Assembly (NCBI RefSeq): GCF_013409045.1
Contig: NZ_JACCBT010000001.1
Coordinates: forward strand, 2,418,001 to 2,482,000
DNA length: 64,000 bases
Origin: Actinomadura citrea
GTDB taxonomy: Bacteria > Actinomycetota > Actinomycetes > Streptosporangiales > Streptosporangiaceae
Reading direction: 5' to 3'
Part shown: one piece after another, positions 40,538-48,821 of the stretch
How positions within the stretch are numbered: the stretch's first letter is position 1
Layout of the letters: every line of letters begins with the position of its first letter
Notes under the pieces: generated by a model
What the model was told of the DNA's origin: nothing
Databases searched by the model: none
Seen by the model: the letters and a program-made list of their open reading frames with translations, nothing else
Program-made: the position numbers and the translations under genes

Positions 40538-41173
40538 GTGTTCACCGGCTTCAGCGACGAGGCCTTCGCCTTCTACGAGGGCTTGCAGGCCGACAACAGC
40601 AAGCCCTACTGGACGTCCCACAAGGACGCCTACGAGCGCCACGTGCGGGAACCCTTGACCGAGCTGTGCGCCGAACTCGAAGACGAGTTCGGCGCGGTCA
40701 AGCTCTTCCGCCCGTACCGCGACGTCCGGTTCAGCAAGGACAAGTCGCCCTACAAGACGCACCAGGGCGGCCACACCGGCGAAGGCTTCTACGTCCAGGT
40801 CGACGCGGACGGGCTCATGGTCGCGGGCGGCATGTACGCCCCGACCCCCGACCAGCTCCGCCGCTACCGCCAAGCCGTCGCCTCCGACACCTACGGAGCC
40901 GAGCTGCAGGCCGTCGTGGACGACCTCCGCGCCGCAGGCATGGAGATCGCCGGCGACCGCCTCAAGACCCGCCCGCGCGGGACGGACCCCGGCCACCCCC
41001 GGCTGGACCTCCTGCGGCACCGCTCCCTCTACGCCCGCGAGGGCTGGCCCGCCGACCCGTGGATGTCCGACCCCGACGAGGTCATCGCCCGTGTGCGCGC
41101 GTCCTGGCGGCGCCTCCGCCCTCTCGTGACCTGGGGCCGAGAGCACATCGGACCGCCCGACTTCACTCGATGA
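40538..41173 (+). CDS. DUF2461 family protein
   Basis: A 211-residue protein with the family pattern: FYEGLQADNSKPYWTSHKDAYE at the start, LFRPYRDVRFSKDKSPYKTHQGGH in the middle and RGWP/DPWMSDPDEV near the end. Function unknown. GTG40538 has GAGGGG upstream and lies 10 bases after the FAH gene, so the two are likely co-transcribed. Confidence 0.9.
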   Translation: MFTGFSDEAFAFYEGLQADNSKPYWTSHKDAYERHVREPLTELCAELEDEFGAVKLFRPYRDVRFSKDKSPYKTHQGGHTGEGFYVQVDADGLMVAGGMYAPTPDQLRRYRQAVASDTYGAELQAVVDDLRAAGMEIAGDRLKTRPRGTDPGHPRLDLLRHRSLYAREGWPADPWMSDPDEVIARVRASWRRLRPLVTWGREHIGPPDFTR

Positions 41174-41274
41174 CTCTCCGACCGGCCAATCGTTTTGGCC
41201 CTACTCCCGCAGTCCTGTAGTCTCTTCGAGGCGCGAGCGACCAGCCGGAAACGGCTCGGGAGCCCGTACCTCAC

Positions 41275-41346
41275 TGGGGTATGGTGTAATCGGCAGCACG
41301 AGTGATTCTGGTTCACTTAGTCTAGGTTCGAGTCCTGGTACCCCAG
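41275..41346 (+). tRNA. tRNA-Gln (anticodon CTG)
   Basis: A 72-base cloverleaf: acceptor TGGGGTA / TACCCCA with discriminator G, anticodon loop TTCTGGTT giving CTG, and T-arm GGTTCGAGTCC. No CCA is encoded. It is the first of three tRNA genes and a substrate (after mischarging with Glu) for GatCAB. Confidence 0.95.
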
Positions 41347-41370
41347 CTGCGTCCGCCCAGGCGGACACAC

Positions 41371-41443
41371 GCCCCCGTCGTCTAGTGGCCTAGGACGCCG
41401 CCCTCTCAAGGCGGTAACGGCGGTTCGAATCCGCTCGGGGGTA
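41371..41443 (+). tRNA. tRNA-Glu (anticodon CTC), copy 1
   Basis: A 73-base cloverleaf: acceptor GCCCCCG / CGGGGGT (terminal G-U), anticodon loop CTCTCAA giving CTC, and T-arm GGTTCGAATCC. It lies 24 bases after tRNA-Gln. Confidence 0.95.
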
Positions 41444-41486
41444 CGTGGCGGGCTTCCCTGCTCGTTGGGCTTTGCCCACCTTCGCC

Positions 41487-41740
41487 GGGGCCCGCAGTGT
41501 CCTCCAGGGGGCGACCCCCTGGAACCCCCGATGTTCGGGCTCCGCCCTCACAGTGGCGGGGCTTACTGCTATGTGGCCTTCGGCCAACTACCCCCGGGCC
41601 CGCAGTGTCTTCACAGGGGGCGACCCCCTGGAACCCCGGATGTGGCGGGGGTTACTGCTTGATCGCCTTCGGCCATCTGGCCCCAGGCCCGCACTGTTCT
41701 CTTTGGGGCGACTCTCTTTGGGGCGACCCCCTGCTGTTTG
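41487..41740 (+). repeat. Degenerate tandem repeats with palindromes between tRNA-Glu copies
   Basis: About three units of roughly 105-110 bases occur. Each starts near GGCCCGCAGTGT, carries the palindrome CCAGGGGGCGACCCCCTGG (41504-41522; 41613-41629; degenerate near 41705-41732) and then a GTGGCGGGG..TTACTGCT and CCTTCGGCCA segment. The palindrome resembles that at 2177. No transposase is encoded; it looks like a noncoding dispersed repeat family. Confidence 0.7.
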
Positions 41741-41963
41741 GCTCCGGTGTCACCTGGCTGGGGCGTACGCCTAGATGGTTTTCTGCGACGTCCAAGAGGC
41801 GTTCTTCTGTGGTGCTCACGCGGTTTCTCCGCGTCGTCTGGTGGCCGAGTTTCTGGTGGGGTGGGTGGCCGTGGGGGGTTCGGTTGGAAACCGGTTCGAG
41901 GTGGGGGCCGGGGTCCGGTAAGCTAGGCGAGGCCGCGCGGGAGACCGCGAAGGTCATGGTCCT

Positions 41964-42036
41964 GCCCCCGTCGTCTAGTGGCCTAGGACGCCGCCCTCTC
42001 AAGGCGGTAACGGCGGTTCGAATCCGCTCGGGGGTA
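41964..42036 (+). tRNA. tRNA-Glu (anticodon CTC), copy 2
   Basis: Identical over its 73 bases to the copy at 41371, including the acceptor GCCCCCG and anticodon CTC. The intervening 520 bases hold degenerate repeats, so the second copy probably arose by local duplication. Confidence 0.95.
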
Positions 42037-42128
42037 CCCAGTGAGTTCCCGCTCTGCGACGAGCGCCTTCAGTGCTTCGCCAGCGGTTCGATGCGCTCCT
42101 TCACGGTGCACGCCATCCTGACCTCTTG

Positions 42129-42866
42129 ATGAGGATGCTTTCGGCGCGGGCTGGGAATGCTCCCGCCGTGAAGTGGGGGTCCAAGAGCTGGTGCGCGTCA
42201 CTGGCGGCGGTCATGGTGCTCGTCACGGCGGACGTCCTGCTGGACGGTCCGCTCCGCCACCTCGACCACGTCGTCCACGAGTGGAGCGACGCGCACATCC
42301 AGGGCCGGCGGCTGGCGGCCGTGGACGTTTTCGCGGCACTCGGCCAGCGGGGCCACCTGGCGAGGATCATCGTCCCGCTCTCGATCATCGCCGCGATACG
42401 GACGCGTTCGGTGCGGTACCCGCTGGCGAGCGTGTTGATCGTGGGCGTCCTCTCGCTGCTGCAGGTGCTGCTGAAGGCGGCGATCCCCCGGACGTTCCCG
42501 ATCAGCGGAACCGATGTGCTGTTCGTCCGCGGTGACGCCTACCCGTCCGGCCACACCCTCAACGGGTTCGTGCTCGTCTGGATCATCCTCCAACTGACGG
42601 TCGTCGCGTTCCCCGCGTCATCGAGGGCCCTGCACCCGCGCCGCCGCCGCGACATCGCGGCGGTGACGGGGACGGTCACGGCGATGGCCCTCACGGTGGT
42701 CGACAAGCACTGGCTCACTGACTGCCTGTTCAGCCTCGCCCTCGGCCCGCTCCTGCTGCAGGGCCTGCTCATCCTCGATCCGTTCGCCGCCCGGCGCGGT
42801 CGAGAACGCTCAGATAACCTCCCAGCCGACCGGACGCGTCGAGCATGGCGAGGCCTCGCGCGGTGA
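42129..42866 (+). CDS. PAP2 family membrane phosphatase
   Basis: A protein of about 245 residues with five to six membrane helices and PAP2 signatures: KAAIPRTFP (K...R.P), GDAYPSGHTLNGF (PSGH) and VVDKHWLTDCLFSLALG (H...D). Such enzymes dephosphorylate lipid phosphates such as undecaprenyl pyrophosphate or phosphatidic acid. Start is uncertain: ATG42129 is assigned, with ATG42135 and GTG42168 possible. Its last 98 bases overlap the 3' end of the oppositely oriented TioE-type gene. Confidence 0.82.
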   Translation: MRMLSARAGNAPAVKWGSKSWCASLAAVMVLVTADVLLDGPLRHLDHVVHEWSDAHIQGRRLAAVDVFAALGQRGHLARIIVPLSIIAAIRTRSVRYPLASVLIVGVLSLLQVLLKAAIPRTFPISGTDVLFVRGDAYPSGHTLNGFVLVWIILQLTVVAFPASSRALHPRRRRDIAAVTGTVTAMALTVVDKHWLTDCLFSLALGPLLLQGLLILDPFAARRGRERSDNLPADRTRRAWRGLAR

Positions 42867-43500
42867 GCCTGCGCCGCCAGTCGTCCAGCGCCTCGGCGAG
42901 GGGCTCGGTGCCGCCCGCGGTCCGGACCTGCCGGACCACCATGGCGATGTGCTCCAGCGGGTAACCGCCGCGCCTGAGGAGGTGGGCGAGTTCGGCGTCG
43001 CGGACGTCGCCCGCGCGGAAGACGCGGTATCCGGTCGCCGGGTCCCGCGCGGGGACGAGGATGCCGACGCCCTCCCAGTTGCGCAGCGTCGCGGGCGTGA
43101 CATCGAGACGATGGGCGAGCTCGCCGATGGTCAGGGGCCCGGGGGCGTTCGGGCGCTCGACACCCGGCTCCGCCAGCAGGTGGTCCACCGCGTTCTTCAC
43201 CGCGGTGAGGGTTTCGCGGTCCCGGAGCACCTGCTCGTGGCCCCGGTCGATGACCAGCAGGGCGTCGTCGAGGTCGCCGTCGTGGACCGCGTTCATGATC
43301 CGGCCGCCGGTCGCGTGCCCGTACGCCGCGACGAGGGCGAGGAAGGCGCGCAGGGCGGCCGCGTGCACCTCGGTGTAGATCCGGTAGCCGGTGGGCGTGC
43401 GCTCCGCGGGCGGGAGGAACCCGTCGCGCTCGTAGTTGCGCACGGCCTGCGCCGAGAGACCGTGCTCCCGCGCGAGGTCGGACGGCCGCAGGGTGATCAC
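42769..43500 (-). CDS. Tandem-MerR (TioE-type) transcriptional regulator
   Basis: A 243-residue regulator with two MerR-type winged-helix domains: residues 1-70 (RPSDLAREHGLSAQAVRNYERDGFL, GYRIY) and about 122-190 (LTIGELAHRLDVTPATLRNWEGVGIL, GYRVF). This duplicated layout fits the TioE family named after a thiocoraline-cluster regulator. It is divergent from the erythromycin esterase gene with an inverted repeat between them, so esterase control is likely. GTG43500 is the start. The 3' end overlaps PAP2. Confidence 0.88.
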   Translation of the reverse strand: MITLRPSDLAREHGLSAQAVRNYERDGFLPPAERTPTGYRIYTEVHAAALRAFLALVAAYGHATGGRIMNAVHDGDLDDALLVIDRGHEQVLRDRETLTAVKNAVDHLLAEPGVERPNAPGPLTIGELAHRLDVTPATLRNWEGVGILVPARDPATGYRVFRAGDVRDAELAHLLRRGGYPLEHIAMVVRQVRTAGGTEPLAEALDDWRRRLTARGLAMLDASGRLGGYLSVLDRAGRRTDRG

Positions 43501-43545
43501 CGCTTTGAGACTTGGAGAGGAGAATAGAGCGTCACAGGCGAGGAA

Positions 43546-43570
43546 GTATCAACCGCTTTTTCAACGATAC
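43546..43570 (+). promoter_or_regulatory. Operator/promoter between TioE-type regulator and esterase
   Basis: GTATC (43546-43550) and GATAC (43566-43570) form an inverted repeat spanning 25 bases. TACGAT at 43568-43573 is eight bases before the esterase ATG. The repeat overlaps the likely -10 element, as in MerR-controlled promoters. Confidence 0.5.
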
Positions 43571-43581
43571 GATTTCACCAC

Positions 43582-44721
43582 ATGAGTCAGGACATTCGCG
43601 AGTTCGTGACCGCTTCATGCGACCTGCTGGCGTTCGGCGAGCCGACGCACCGGGAACCGTCCTTCGGGCGGATCCGCAACGAGATGTTCGCCCGGCTGGC
43701 CGACGAGGGCTTCCGGTCGATCGCCATGGAGACCGACCGGGTGGCCGCCCTCGCCGTCGACGACTTCGTCCGGGAAGGGAAGGGAAGCCTCGACGCCGTG
43801 ATGAGCGAGGGCTTCTCGCACGGCTGGGGGGACGTGGACGCCAACCGGCGCCTGGTCGCCTGGATGCGTGAGCACAACGAGGGCCGTCCTCCGCACGAGC
43901 GGCTGGCCTTCCACGGCTTCGACGCTCCGATGGAGACCCTCAGCGCCCCCAGCCCGCGCGCCTACCTCGAACACGCCCGCGACTACATGGGGCTCGACCT
44001 CGACATCGCGGCCCTCACCGGCGACGACCGGCGGTGGAGCCGCGCGGAGGCGGTCATGGACCCGGCCATGTCGATCGGCGCGACGCCCGAGGCCGTCAAG
44101 CTGCGGACGATCGCCGACGACATGCTCACCGCGCTCTACGAGCGGGCCCCGAAACTGATCGCGGCGACCTCGCGCGCCGAGTGGTCCAGGGCCGAGATCC
44201 ACCTCACCGCCGGTCTCGGTCTGCTGCGGTACCACAAGCGGGCGAGCCAGCGCATCGAGCGAGACGCCCGCATCTCCCGCCTGGCGGCCGCCCGGGACGC
44301 GCTCATGGCCCAGAACCTCCTGGCCGTACGGGACGCCGAGGACCGGCGCGGCCCGACGTTCGTCTTCGCGCACAACACCCACCTGCAGCGCAACCCGAGC
44401 CATATGCGCATGGCGGACATGGAGCTCACCTGGTTCGGCACGGGCGCCATCCTCGCGTCCCTCCTGGACGAGCGGTACGTCTTCGTCGCCGGCAGCCTGG
44501 GCCGCAGCGAAACGATCAAGCTCGGGGCGCCGGGGCCGGACACCTATGAGGGCGGCATGCAGAGCCGCATCACCACCTGGGGCCTGACACCGGCCGCCGC
44601 GATCCCGTCCGCCCGCCGGCGCGCCGACACCACCCCCGAGCAGGGCTACTTCCCCCTCGACCAGGCCGTCCTCGACACGGCCGACGCGGTCCTGCACATC
44701 AGCGACGGCGCGACCGTCTGA
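43582..44721 (+). CDS. Erythromycin esterase family protein
   Basis: A 379-residue protein of the Ere/succinoglycan-esterase-like family, which can hydrolyse the macrolide lactone ring. AFGEPTHREPSFGRIRNEM near the N-terminus and SIAMETDRVAALAVDDFV correspond to the catalytic Glu/His regions; AHNTHLQRNPSHMR near residue 255-275 is another conserved histidine segment. Many members do not act on erythromycin, so resistance is not established. It is probably leaderless and controlled by the divergent TioE-type regulator. Confidence 0.85.
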   Translation: MSQDIREFVTASCDLLAFGEPTHREPSFGRIRNEMFARLADEGFRSIAMETDRVAALAVDDFVREGKGSLDAVMSEGFSHGWGDVDANRRLVAWMREHNEGRPPHERLAFHGFDAPMETLSAPSPRAYLEHARDYMGLDLDIAALTGDDRRWSRAEAVMDPAMSIGATPEAVKLRTIADDMLTALYERAPKLIAATSRAEWSRAEIHLTAGLGLLRYHKRASQRIERDARISRLAAARDALMAQNLLAVRDAEDRRGPTFVFAHNTHLQRNPSHMRMADMELTWFGTGAILASLLDERYVFVAGSLGRSETIKLGAPGPDTYEGGMQSRITTWGLTPAAAIPSARRRADTTPEQGYFPLDQAVLDTADAVLHISDGATV

Positions 44722-44733
44722 GCGTCCCTCCGT

Positions 44734-44764
44734 CCCCGCCGCCACCCGGCCGGTGGCGGCGGGG
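44734..44764 (+). terminator. Terminator after esterase gene
   Basis: CCCCGCCGCCACC pairs perfectly with GGTGGCGGCGGGG (13 bp, 5-base loop), 12 bases after the stop codon. Confidence 0.75.
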
Positions 44765-44786
44765 ATGTGCTCGGCGGCCGGCGGGG

Positions 44787-44816
44787 TTGCAACCCGTAGC
44801 GAGGTACAGGGTTACC
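44787..44816 (+). promoter_or_regulatory. MerR-type operator/promoter
   Basis: TTGCAA at 44787-44792 and GTTACC at 44811-44816 frame the imperfect palindrome AACCCGTA...TACAGGGTT (44791-44813). A dyad within an elongated spacer is the usual MerR-family promoter design and suggests autoregulation of the gene at 44852. Confidence 0.6.
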
Positions 44817-44851
44817 GTCGGAGCGTGGGGCGGCCAGGACGAGGAGCAGGG

Positions 44852-45331
44852 ATGGTCGAGACACCGATCGCCGTGGGCGGCGGATACGAGGGGCTGCGCT
44901 CCGGCCAGGTCGCGGAGGCGGCCGGGGTGAACCCGCAGACGCTGCGCTACTACGAGCGGCGCGGGCTGCTGGCCGAACCCGCCCGGACGCTGGGCGGGCA
45001 CCGGCTCTACCCGGCCGAGGCCGTCACGGTCCTGCGGGTGATCAAGACGGCGCAGCGGCTCGGCTTCACGCTGGACGAGGTCTCCGGGCTGCTGGACGCC
45101 GCGCGGCACCGGCACGGCCGTCGCGACGCGGGGCTCGCCGCCCAGGCGCGCGCGAAGCTGGAAGAGGTGGAGCGGCGCATCGCCGACCTGGAGGTCATCC
45201 GGTCCGCGCTCAGCGACGCCCTCGACGCCGGCTGCGACGACCTGATCGCCTGCGCGGGGGAGCCGTGCTGCCCGCTGCCGTTCGCTGGACTCGCCGGTCC
45301 CGGGGCCGCGCCGGAACGTTCCCGCACATGA
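44852..45331 (+). CDS. MerR family regulator with C-terminal cysteines
   Basis: A 159-residue MerR protein: N-terminal winged helix ([32 protein letters not shown]), a dimerisation helix, and a C-terminal segment with Cys128, Cys134, Cys139 and Cys140 ([18 protein letters not shown]) suited to metal or thiol-reactive ligand binding, as in HgR/MerR types. ATG44852 has GAGGAG upstream. The ynfA gene follows 13 bases after its stop. The inducer is unknown; mercury or another soft metal is inference. Confidence 0.88.
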   Translation: MVETPIAVGGGYEGLRSGQVAEAAGVNPQTLRYYERRGLLAEPARTLGGHRLYPAEAVTVLRVIKTAQRLGFTLDEVSGLLDAARHRHGRRDAGLAAQARAKLEEVERRIADLEVIRSALSDALDAGCDDLIACAGEPCCPLPFAGLAGPGAAPERSRT

Positions 45332-45344
45332 GTACCGTTCCCGC

Positions 45345-45677
45345 ATGACGATCGCGCGCTCCCTGGTCCTGTTCGCCCTCGCCGCCGTCGCGGAGATCGG
45401 CGGCGCCTGGATGATCTGGCAGGGCGTCCGCGAGCACCGGGGCGGCTGGTGGATCGGCGCGGGCCTCGTCGCCCTCGGCCTGTACGGGTTCGTCGCGACC
45501 TTCCAGCCCGACGCCCACTTCGGCCGCGTCCTGTCCGCCTACGGGGGCGTGTTCGTCGCCGGTTCCCTGGCCTGGGGCATGGTCATGGACGGTTTCCGCC
45601 CCGATCGCTGGGACGTCGCCGGAGCGGCCGTCTGCGTCCTCGGCGTCCTGATCATCATGTACGCCCCACGCGTCTGA
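45345..45677 (+). CDS. YnfA (UPF0060) family small membrane protein
   Basis: A 110-residue protein with four membrane helices and family motifs [21 protein letters not shown] and [19 protein letters not shown]. The family is related in fold to small multidrug resistance transporters. TACCGT at 45333-45338 is six bases before ATG45345, so it also has its own leaderless promoter. Adjacent to a cysteine-rich MerR regulator, it may be part of a metal- or drug-responsive pair. Confidence 0.9.
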   Translation: MTIARSLVLFALAAVAEIGGAWMIWQGVREHRGGWWIGAGLVALGLYGFVATFQPDAHFGRVLSAYGGVFVAGSLAWGMVMDGFRPDRWDVAGAAVCVLGVLIIMYAPRV

Positions 45678-45766
45678 CCCCACCCACGTCGCGGCCCGCG
45701 GGCATCGGCGGGCCAGGCTGATGTGTTCTTCACGTGAGTCGCACGCCCAGCCCGCCGGGAGGGTGG

Positions 45767-46753
45767 TCATGTCAGCCGCACGGAGACGTTGCCTCGGTGG
45801 TCGCCGCGGAGCATGGACAGGAATGCGCCGGGCACGCCGTCGATGCCGGTCTCGACCACGGTCCGCGGATACACGAAGCGACCCTGGTCCAACGACGTGC
45901 GGAAGTGGTGGTGCCAGGCGGAGATCTGCTCGGGCGTGTGGTGGCAGGAGAACGGCAGCAGTTCGACCTGCCTGGCCTGGGCCGCGGTGCGGTCGGGCTC
46001 GGGGAAGCGGTCGGGTGCACCGCCCAACTGGGTGGACAGTGATCCGCACAGGGCGAACCGTGCTCCTGGCGCGGCGACGTCGAGAGCGGCGTCGTACAGC
46101 GTCCCGCCGACGGTGTCGAAGAAGACGGTGATGCCCTCCGGAGCCAGTTCCTTGAGCGCGGCGACCGGGTCGTGGTGGTAGTCGAAGGCGGCGTCGAAGC
46201 CGAGCTCGTCGACGAGGTAGTCCGCCTTCGCCTGGCTGCCCGCACTGCCGATGACCTTCTTCGCGCCCAGGTTGCGGGAGATCTGACCGGCCAGCGAGCC
46301 GACGCCCCCGGCCGCGCCGGAGACGAACACGGTGTCGCCCTGGCCGACCTTCGCCACTTCGGCGATGCCGTAGTAGGCGGTCGGCCCCTGGCCCAGGTGG
46401 TAACTGGGGTCGGGGTAGGCCCCCGGGTCCAACCTGAAGTAGGAGGCCGCCGGGCCCGCCGAGTGCGTGCTCCAGCCGCTCATCGACTGGACCAGGTCAC
46501 CCTCTTCCAGGTCCGGGCAGGCCGAGCGCAGCACGGTGCCGATCGCCATGACGCCGATCCGCCGGCCCGGCTGCCAGGCCGGGATCGGAAGGTGGCAGTC
46601 GGGGCGCATGAGTTCGAGGTAGGTGGCGGCGAGGCCCAGGTAATCGGTGCGCACCACGACCTCGCCGTCGATCTGACTCTGAGCGACGGTGAAGTGCTCA
46701 GGGCCGGGGACGCCTGCGATCTGGGCGGTCAGGTGGATCTCGCGAGTCATCAT
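45767..46753 (-). CDS. NADP-dependent MDR-family oxidoreductase
   Basis: A 328-residue zinc-free medium-chain reductase like prostaglandin/leukotriene B4 reductase or YncB: YLGLAATYLELMRPDC, cofactor motif FVSGAAGGVGSLAGQISRNLGAKKVIGSAGS and FDTVGGTLYDAALDVAAPGARFALCG. It probably reduces an enone or quinone with NADPH. ATG46753 is assigned because TAGCGT (reverse strand, 46761-46766) lies seven bases upstream, implying a leaderless transcript. It is divergent from a WYL regulator 50 bases away. Confidence 0.88.
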   Translation of the reverse strand: MMTREIHLTAQIAGVPGPEHFTVAQSQIDGEVVVRTDYLGLAATYLELMRPDCHLPIPAWQPGRRIGVMAIGTVLRSACPDLEEGDLVQSMSGWSTHSAGPAASYFRLDPGAYPDPSYHLGQGPTAYYGIAEVAKVGQGDTVFVSGAAGGVGSLAGQISRNLGAKKVIGSAGSQAKADYLVDELGFDAAFDYHHDPVAALKELAPEGITVFFDTVGGTLYDAALDVAAPGARFALCGSLSTQLGGAPDRFPEPDRTAAQARQVELLPFSCHHTPEQISAWHHHFRTSLDQGRFVYPRTVVETGIDGVPGAFLSMLRGDHRGNVSVRLT

Positions 46754-46803
46754 GCTGACGACGCTATCCGGCCTTCCGGCCACTTTCTGACCGGAAGTCG
46801 AGG

Positions 46804-47793
46804 ATGATGAGGGATATGGCCAACACCAGTTCCCGCACCCTCACGCTGCTGTCGTTGCTGCAGTCCCACCGCCACTGGTCGGGCGCCGATCTGGCCGACC
46901 GTCTCGGGATCTCCGAGCGCACGCTGCGCCGGGACGTCGATCGCCTGCGTGAGCTGGGATACCCGGTGCGGGCGTCCCGGGGCACCGATGGCGGCTATCA
47001 GCTGGCGCCCGGCGCCGTCCTGCCGCCGTTGCTGCTCGACGACGAGGAAGGGGTGGCGCTGGCGGTCGGCATGGGGAACGCCGCGCAGAGCGGGATCGCG
47101 GATGTGGAAGAGGCGGCGGTGCGCGCGTTGACCAAGGTGATGCAGGTCCTCCCGCCCCGTCTGCGGGCTCGGGTGAACGCGCTGCGCGCCATGACCGTCT
47201 CCGCGACGCCCACCGGACCGGTCGTCCCGGCGGATGTCCTGACAGCGATCGCCCAGGCGTGCCGGGACCAGGAGCGGCTGTGCTTCCAGTACACGGCGCG
47301 CGGGGGTTCGCAGACCGAACGTGAGGTGGAACCGCATCGTCTCGTGGCGCTCGGGGGCCGCTGGTATCTGGCGGCCTACGACCTGGCCCGGCACGACTGG
47401 CGCAGCTTCCGCCTCGACCGGCTGACCCGGCCGCGCAGCACCGGTGCGGGCTTCCGGCAGCGGCCCCTGCCCGGCGGGGACGCCGCCGCGTTCGTGCGGG
47501 CCTCGGCCCAGGTGCCCACCGCTCACACGGTCGTCGCGTTGGTCCACGCCCCCGCCGAACAGATACGCCGGATGGTCGGCCAGTGGGGCAGGATCGAACC
47601 GGTCGGCCAGGACCGTTGCCGGCTCACGATGGTGTCCACCAGCCTGGACTGGCCCACGCAGGCGCTCGGAAATGTCGGCGCCGCATTCGACGTGATCGAG
47701 CCGCCTGAGTTCGTCGATCACCTGAGAGACTGGGGGACGCGGTTCCTCGACGCCGTCGACAGGTCAGCGGCCCCAGCCGAGGAGAAGCCCTAG
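46804..47793 (+). CDS. HTH-WYL transcriptional regulator (YafY/PafC-like)
   Basis: A 329-residue protein: N-terminal HTH (TLTLLSLLQSHRHWSGADLADRLGISERTLRRDVDRL), WYL domain (about 140-215; CFQYTARGG, RLVALGGRWYLAAYD, RSFRLDRL) and C-terminal WCX extension. Proteins of this group respond to nucleic acids or other ligands. The divergent MDR oxidoreductase is a likely target. ATG46804, 46807 and 46816 are all possible starts. It converges with DUF397, overlapping by four bases. Confidence 0.9.
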   Translation: MMRDMANTSSRTLTLLSLLQSHRHWSGADLADRLGISERTLRRDVDRLRELGYPVRASRGTDGGYQLAPGAVLPPLLLDDEEGVALAVGMGNAAQSGIADVEEAAVRALTKVMQVLPPRLRARVNALRAMTVSATPTGPVVPADVLTAIAQACRDQERLCFQYTARGGSQTEREVEPHRLVALGGRWYLAAYDLARHDWRSFRLDRLTRPRSTGAGFRQRPLPGGDAAAFVRASAQVPTAHTVVALVHAPAEQIRRMVGQWGRIEPVGQDRCRLTMVSTSLDWPTQALGNVGAAFDVIEPPEFVDHLRDWGTRFLDAVDRSAAPAEEKP

Positions 47794-47990
47794 CGGTTGG
47801 TGGGGGCCGCCGCTTGGACGGCGGTGCGGAGGGCCTCGCGGGTCAGGAGCAGGACGGGCCCGTCCGGGTCCTTGCTGTCCCGCACCGCGACCGCCCCCGG
47901 CAGCCCCGCCAGCCCGGCCATCTCGACGCACTCGCCGCCGTTGTTCAAGCTGCGAGACGATTTACGCCACGTCGTGTAGCTCAGGTCCAT
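47790..47990 (-). CDS. DUF397 (BldB-like) protein
   Basis: A 66-residue protein with the family core TWRKSSRSLNNGGECVEMA and VAVRDSKDPDGPVLLL. DUF397 proteins pair with XRE-DUF5753 regulators and antagonise them in streptomycete development and antibiotic control. It overlaps the upstream XRE gene by 10 bases, so the pair is co-translated. Confidence 0.93.
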   Translation of the reverse strand: MDLSYTTWRKSSRSLNNGGECVEMAGLAGLPGAVAVRDSKDPDGPVLLLTREALRTAVQAAAPTNR

Positions 47991-48781
47991 CGTTCTTCGG
48001 CCACCTTCCTGATGAGGTCACGTGACATGTGCCCTGGGAGCGTCCTGTCGCGAAGATCGACCATCACGCGTGACAACGCCGCCAGGTCCGTGGGGTCATC
48101 CGTCGTGAGCCCTCGTATAGCCGTTTCAACGTAGGCTACCTGGCTCATGTCGGCCATCGTAGCGATCACGAAGCTACTGCCATTTCCTCCGTGTTCGCCG
48201 CTGCCGAGAACTACCTGGACCGTGGTGTTGGGACGCTCACTGAGTGCCAGGAGATGCGCGAACTGCTCCCTCATCGTTTCGTGATTACCGACCTGGCGGT
48301 ACAACGCCTGCTCGTCGACCAAGAAGGTGAGAGTAGGTGCCCCCTCCTTGTCGATGATCTTTTGCCGTTCGAGGCGGGCCGCTATGGCCTCCTCGTTGCC
48401 GTTCAAGATCGCGGCGGCGTACGCCGGTGACTGAGCCAAACCCGCTATCACGCATAGCTGGTAGAAGGTCAACCCGATGGCGTCCGCTTCGAGCCTGGGC
48501 CAGTCGAACCAGATCGGGACCGGGTGACCGTCCTTGTTCAGGTCCTCCCACAGGCTGATGAGAGCACCGCCGCACTCTAAACGGTCGTCCACGATCTCCA
48601 CGAATGATCGTGTGGCTCGCTTCTTCCCGGACTCGATGCGGCTGACCTGCGGACCGCTCACCTGCGTGAGGTGAGCGATGGTCTCCTGTTTGACGCCTTT
48701 GGCCTCGCGCATCCGGCGCATCTGGCGGCCGAACGCGACGAGGGCGGGGGATTCTCGGGGGCGTTGTCGTCTCGGGGGCAT
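47981..48781 (-). CDS. XRE family regulator with DUF5753 (WhiJ-like)
   Basis: A 266-residue protein: N-terminal helix-turn-helix (FGRQMRRMREAKGVKQETIAHL, GPQVSRIESGKKRAT) and a C-terminal DUF5753 domain (FDWPRLEADAIGLTFYQ, ... GLAQSPAYAAAIL). It overlaps DUF397 and is divergent from an anti-sigma-like ATPase gene, reproducing the WhiJ-type cassette common in morphologically complex actinomycetes. A TGCTCTGC...GCAGAGCA dyad at 48822-48854 lies upstream and may be its operator. Confidence 0.92.
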   Translation of the reverse strand: MPPRRQRPRESPALVAFGRQMRRMREAKGVKQETIAHLTQVSGPQVSRIESGKKRATRSFVEIVDDRLECGGALISLWEDLNKDGHPVPIWFDWPRLEADAIGLTFYQLCVIAGLAQSPAYAAAILNGNEEAIAARLERQKIIDKEGAPTLTFLVDEQALYRQVGNHETMREQFAHLLALSERPNTTVQVVLGSGEHGGNGSSFVIATMADMSQVAYVETAIRGLTTDDPTDLAALSRVMVDLRDRTLPGHMSRDLIRKVAEERWT

Positions 48782-48821
48782 GGCCTCTACCTCTTGGTTG
48801 GTACCTACCGCTGTCTGCCAC

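Noticed and set aside
41275..42036. Integrated mobile element at the tRNA genes
   Set aside because: No integrase, transposase or relaxase is present and no clear attachment-site duplication was seen apart from the complete second tRNA gene.
41497..42129. 210-codon forward frame between the tRNA-Gln/Glu genes and the PAP2 gene
   Set aside because: It runs through the second tRNA-Glu and the degenerate repeats, so it is not a real coding sequence.
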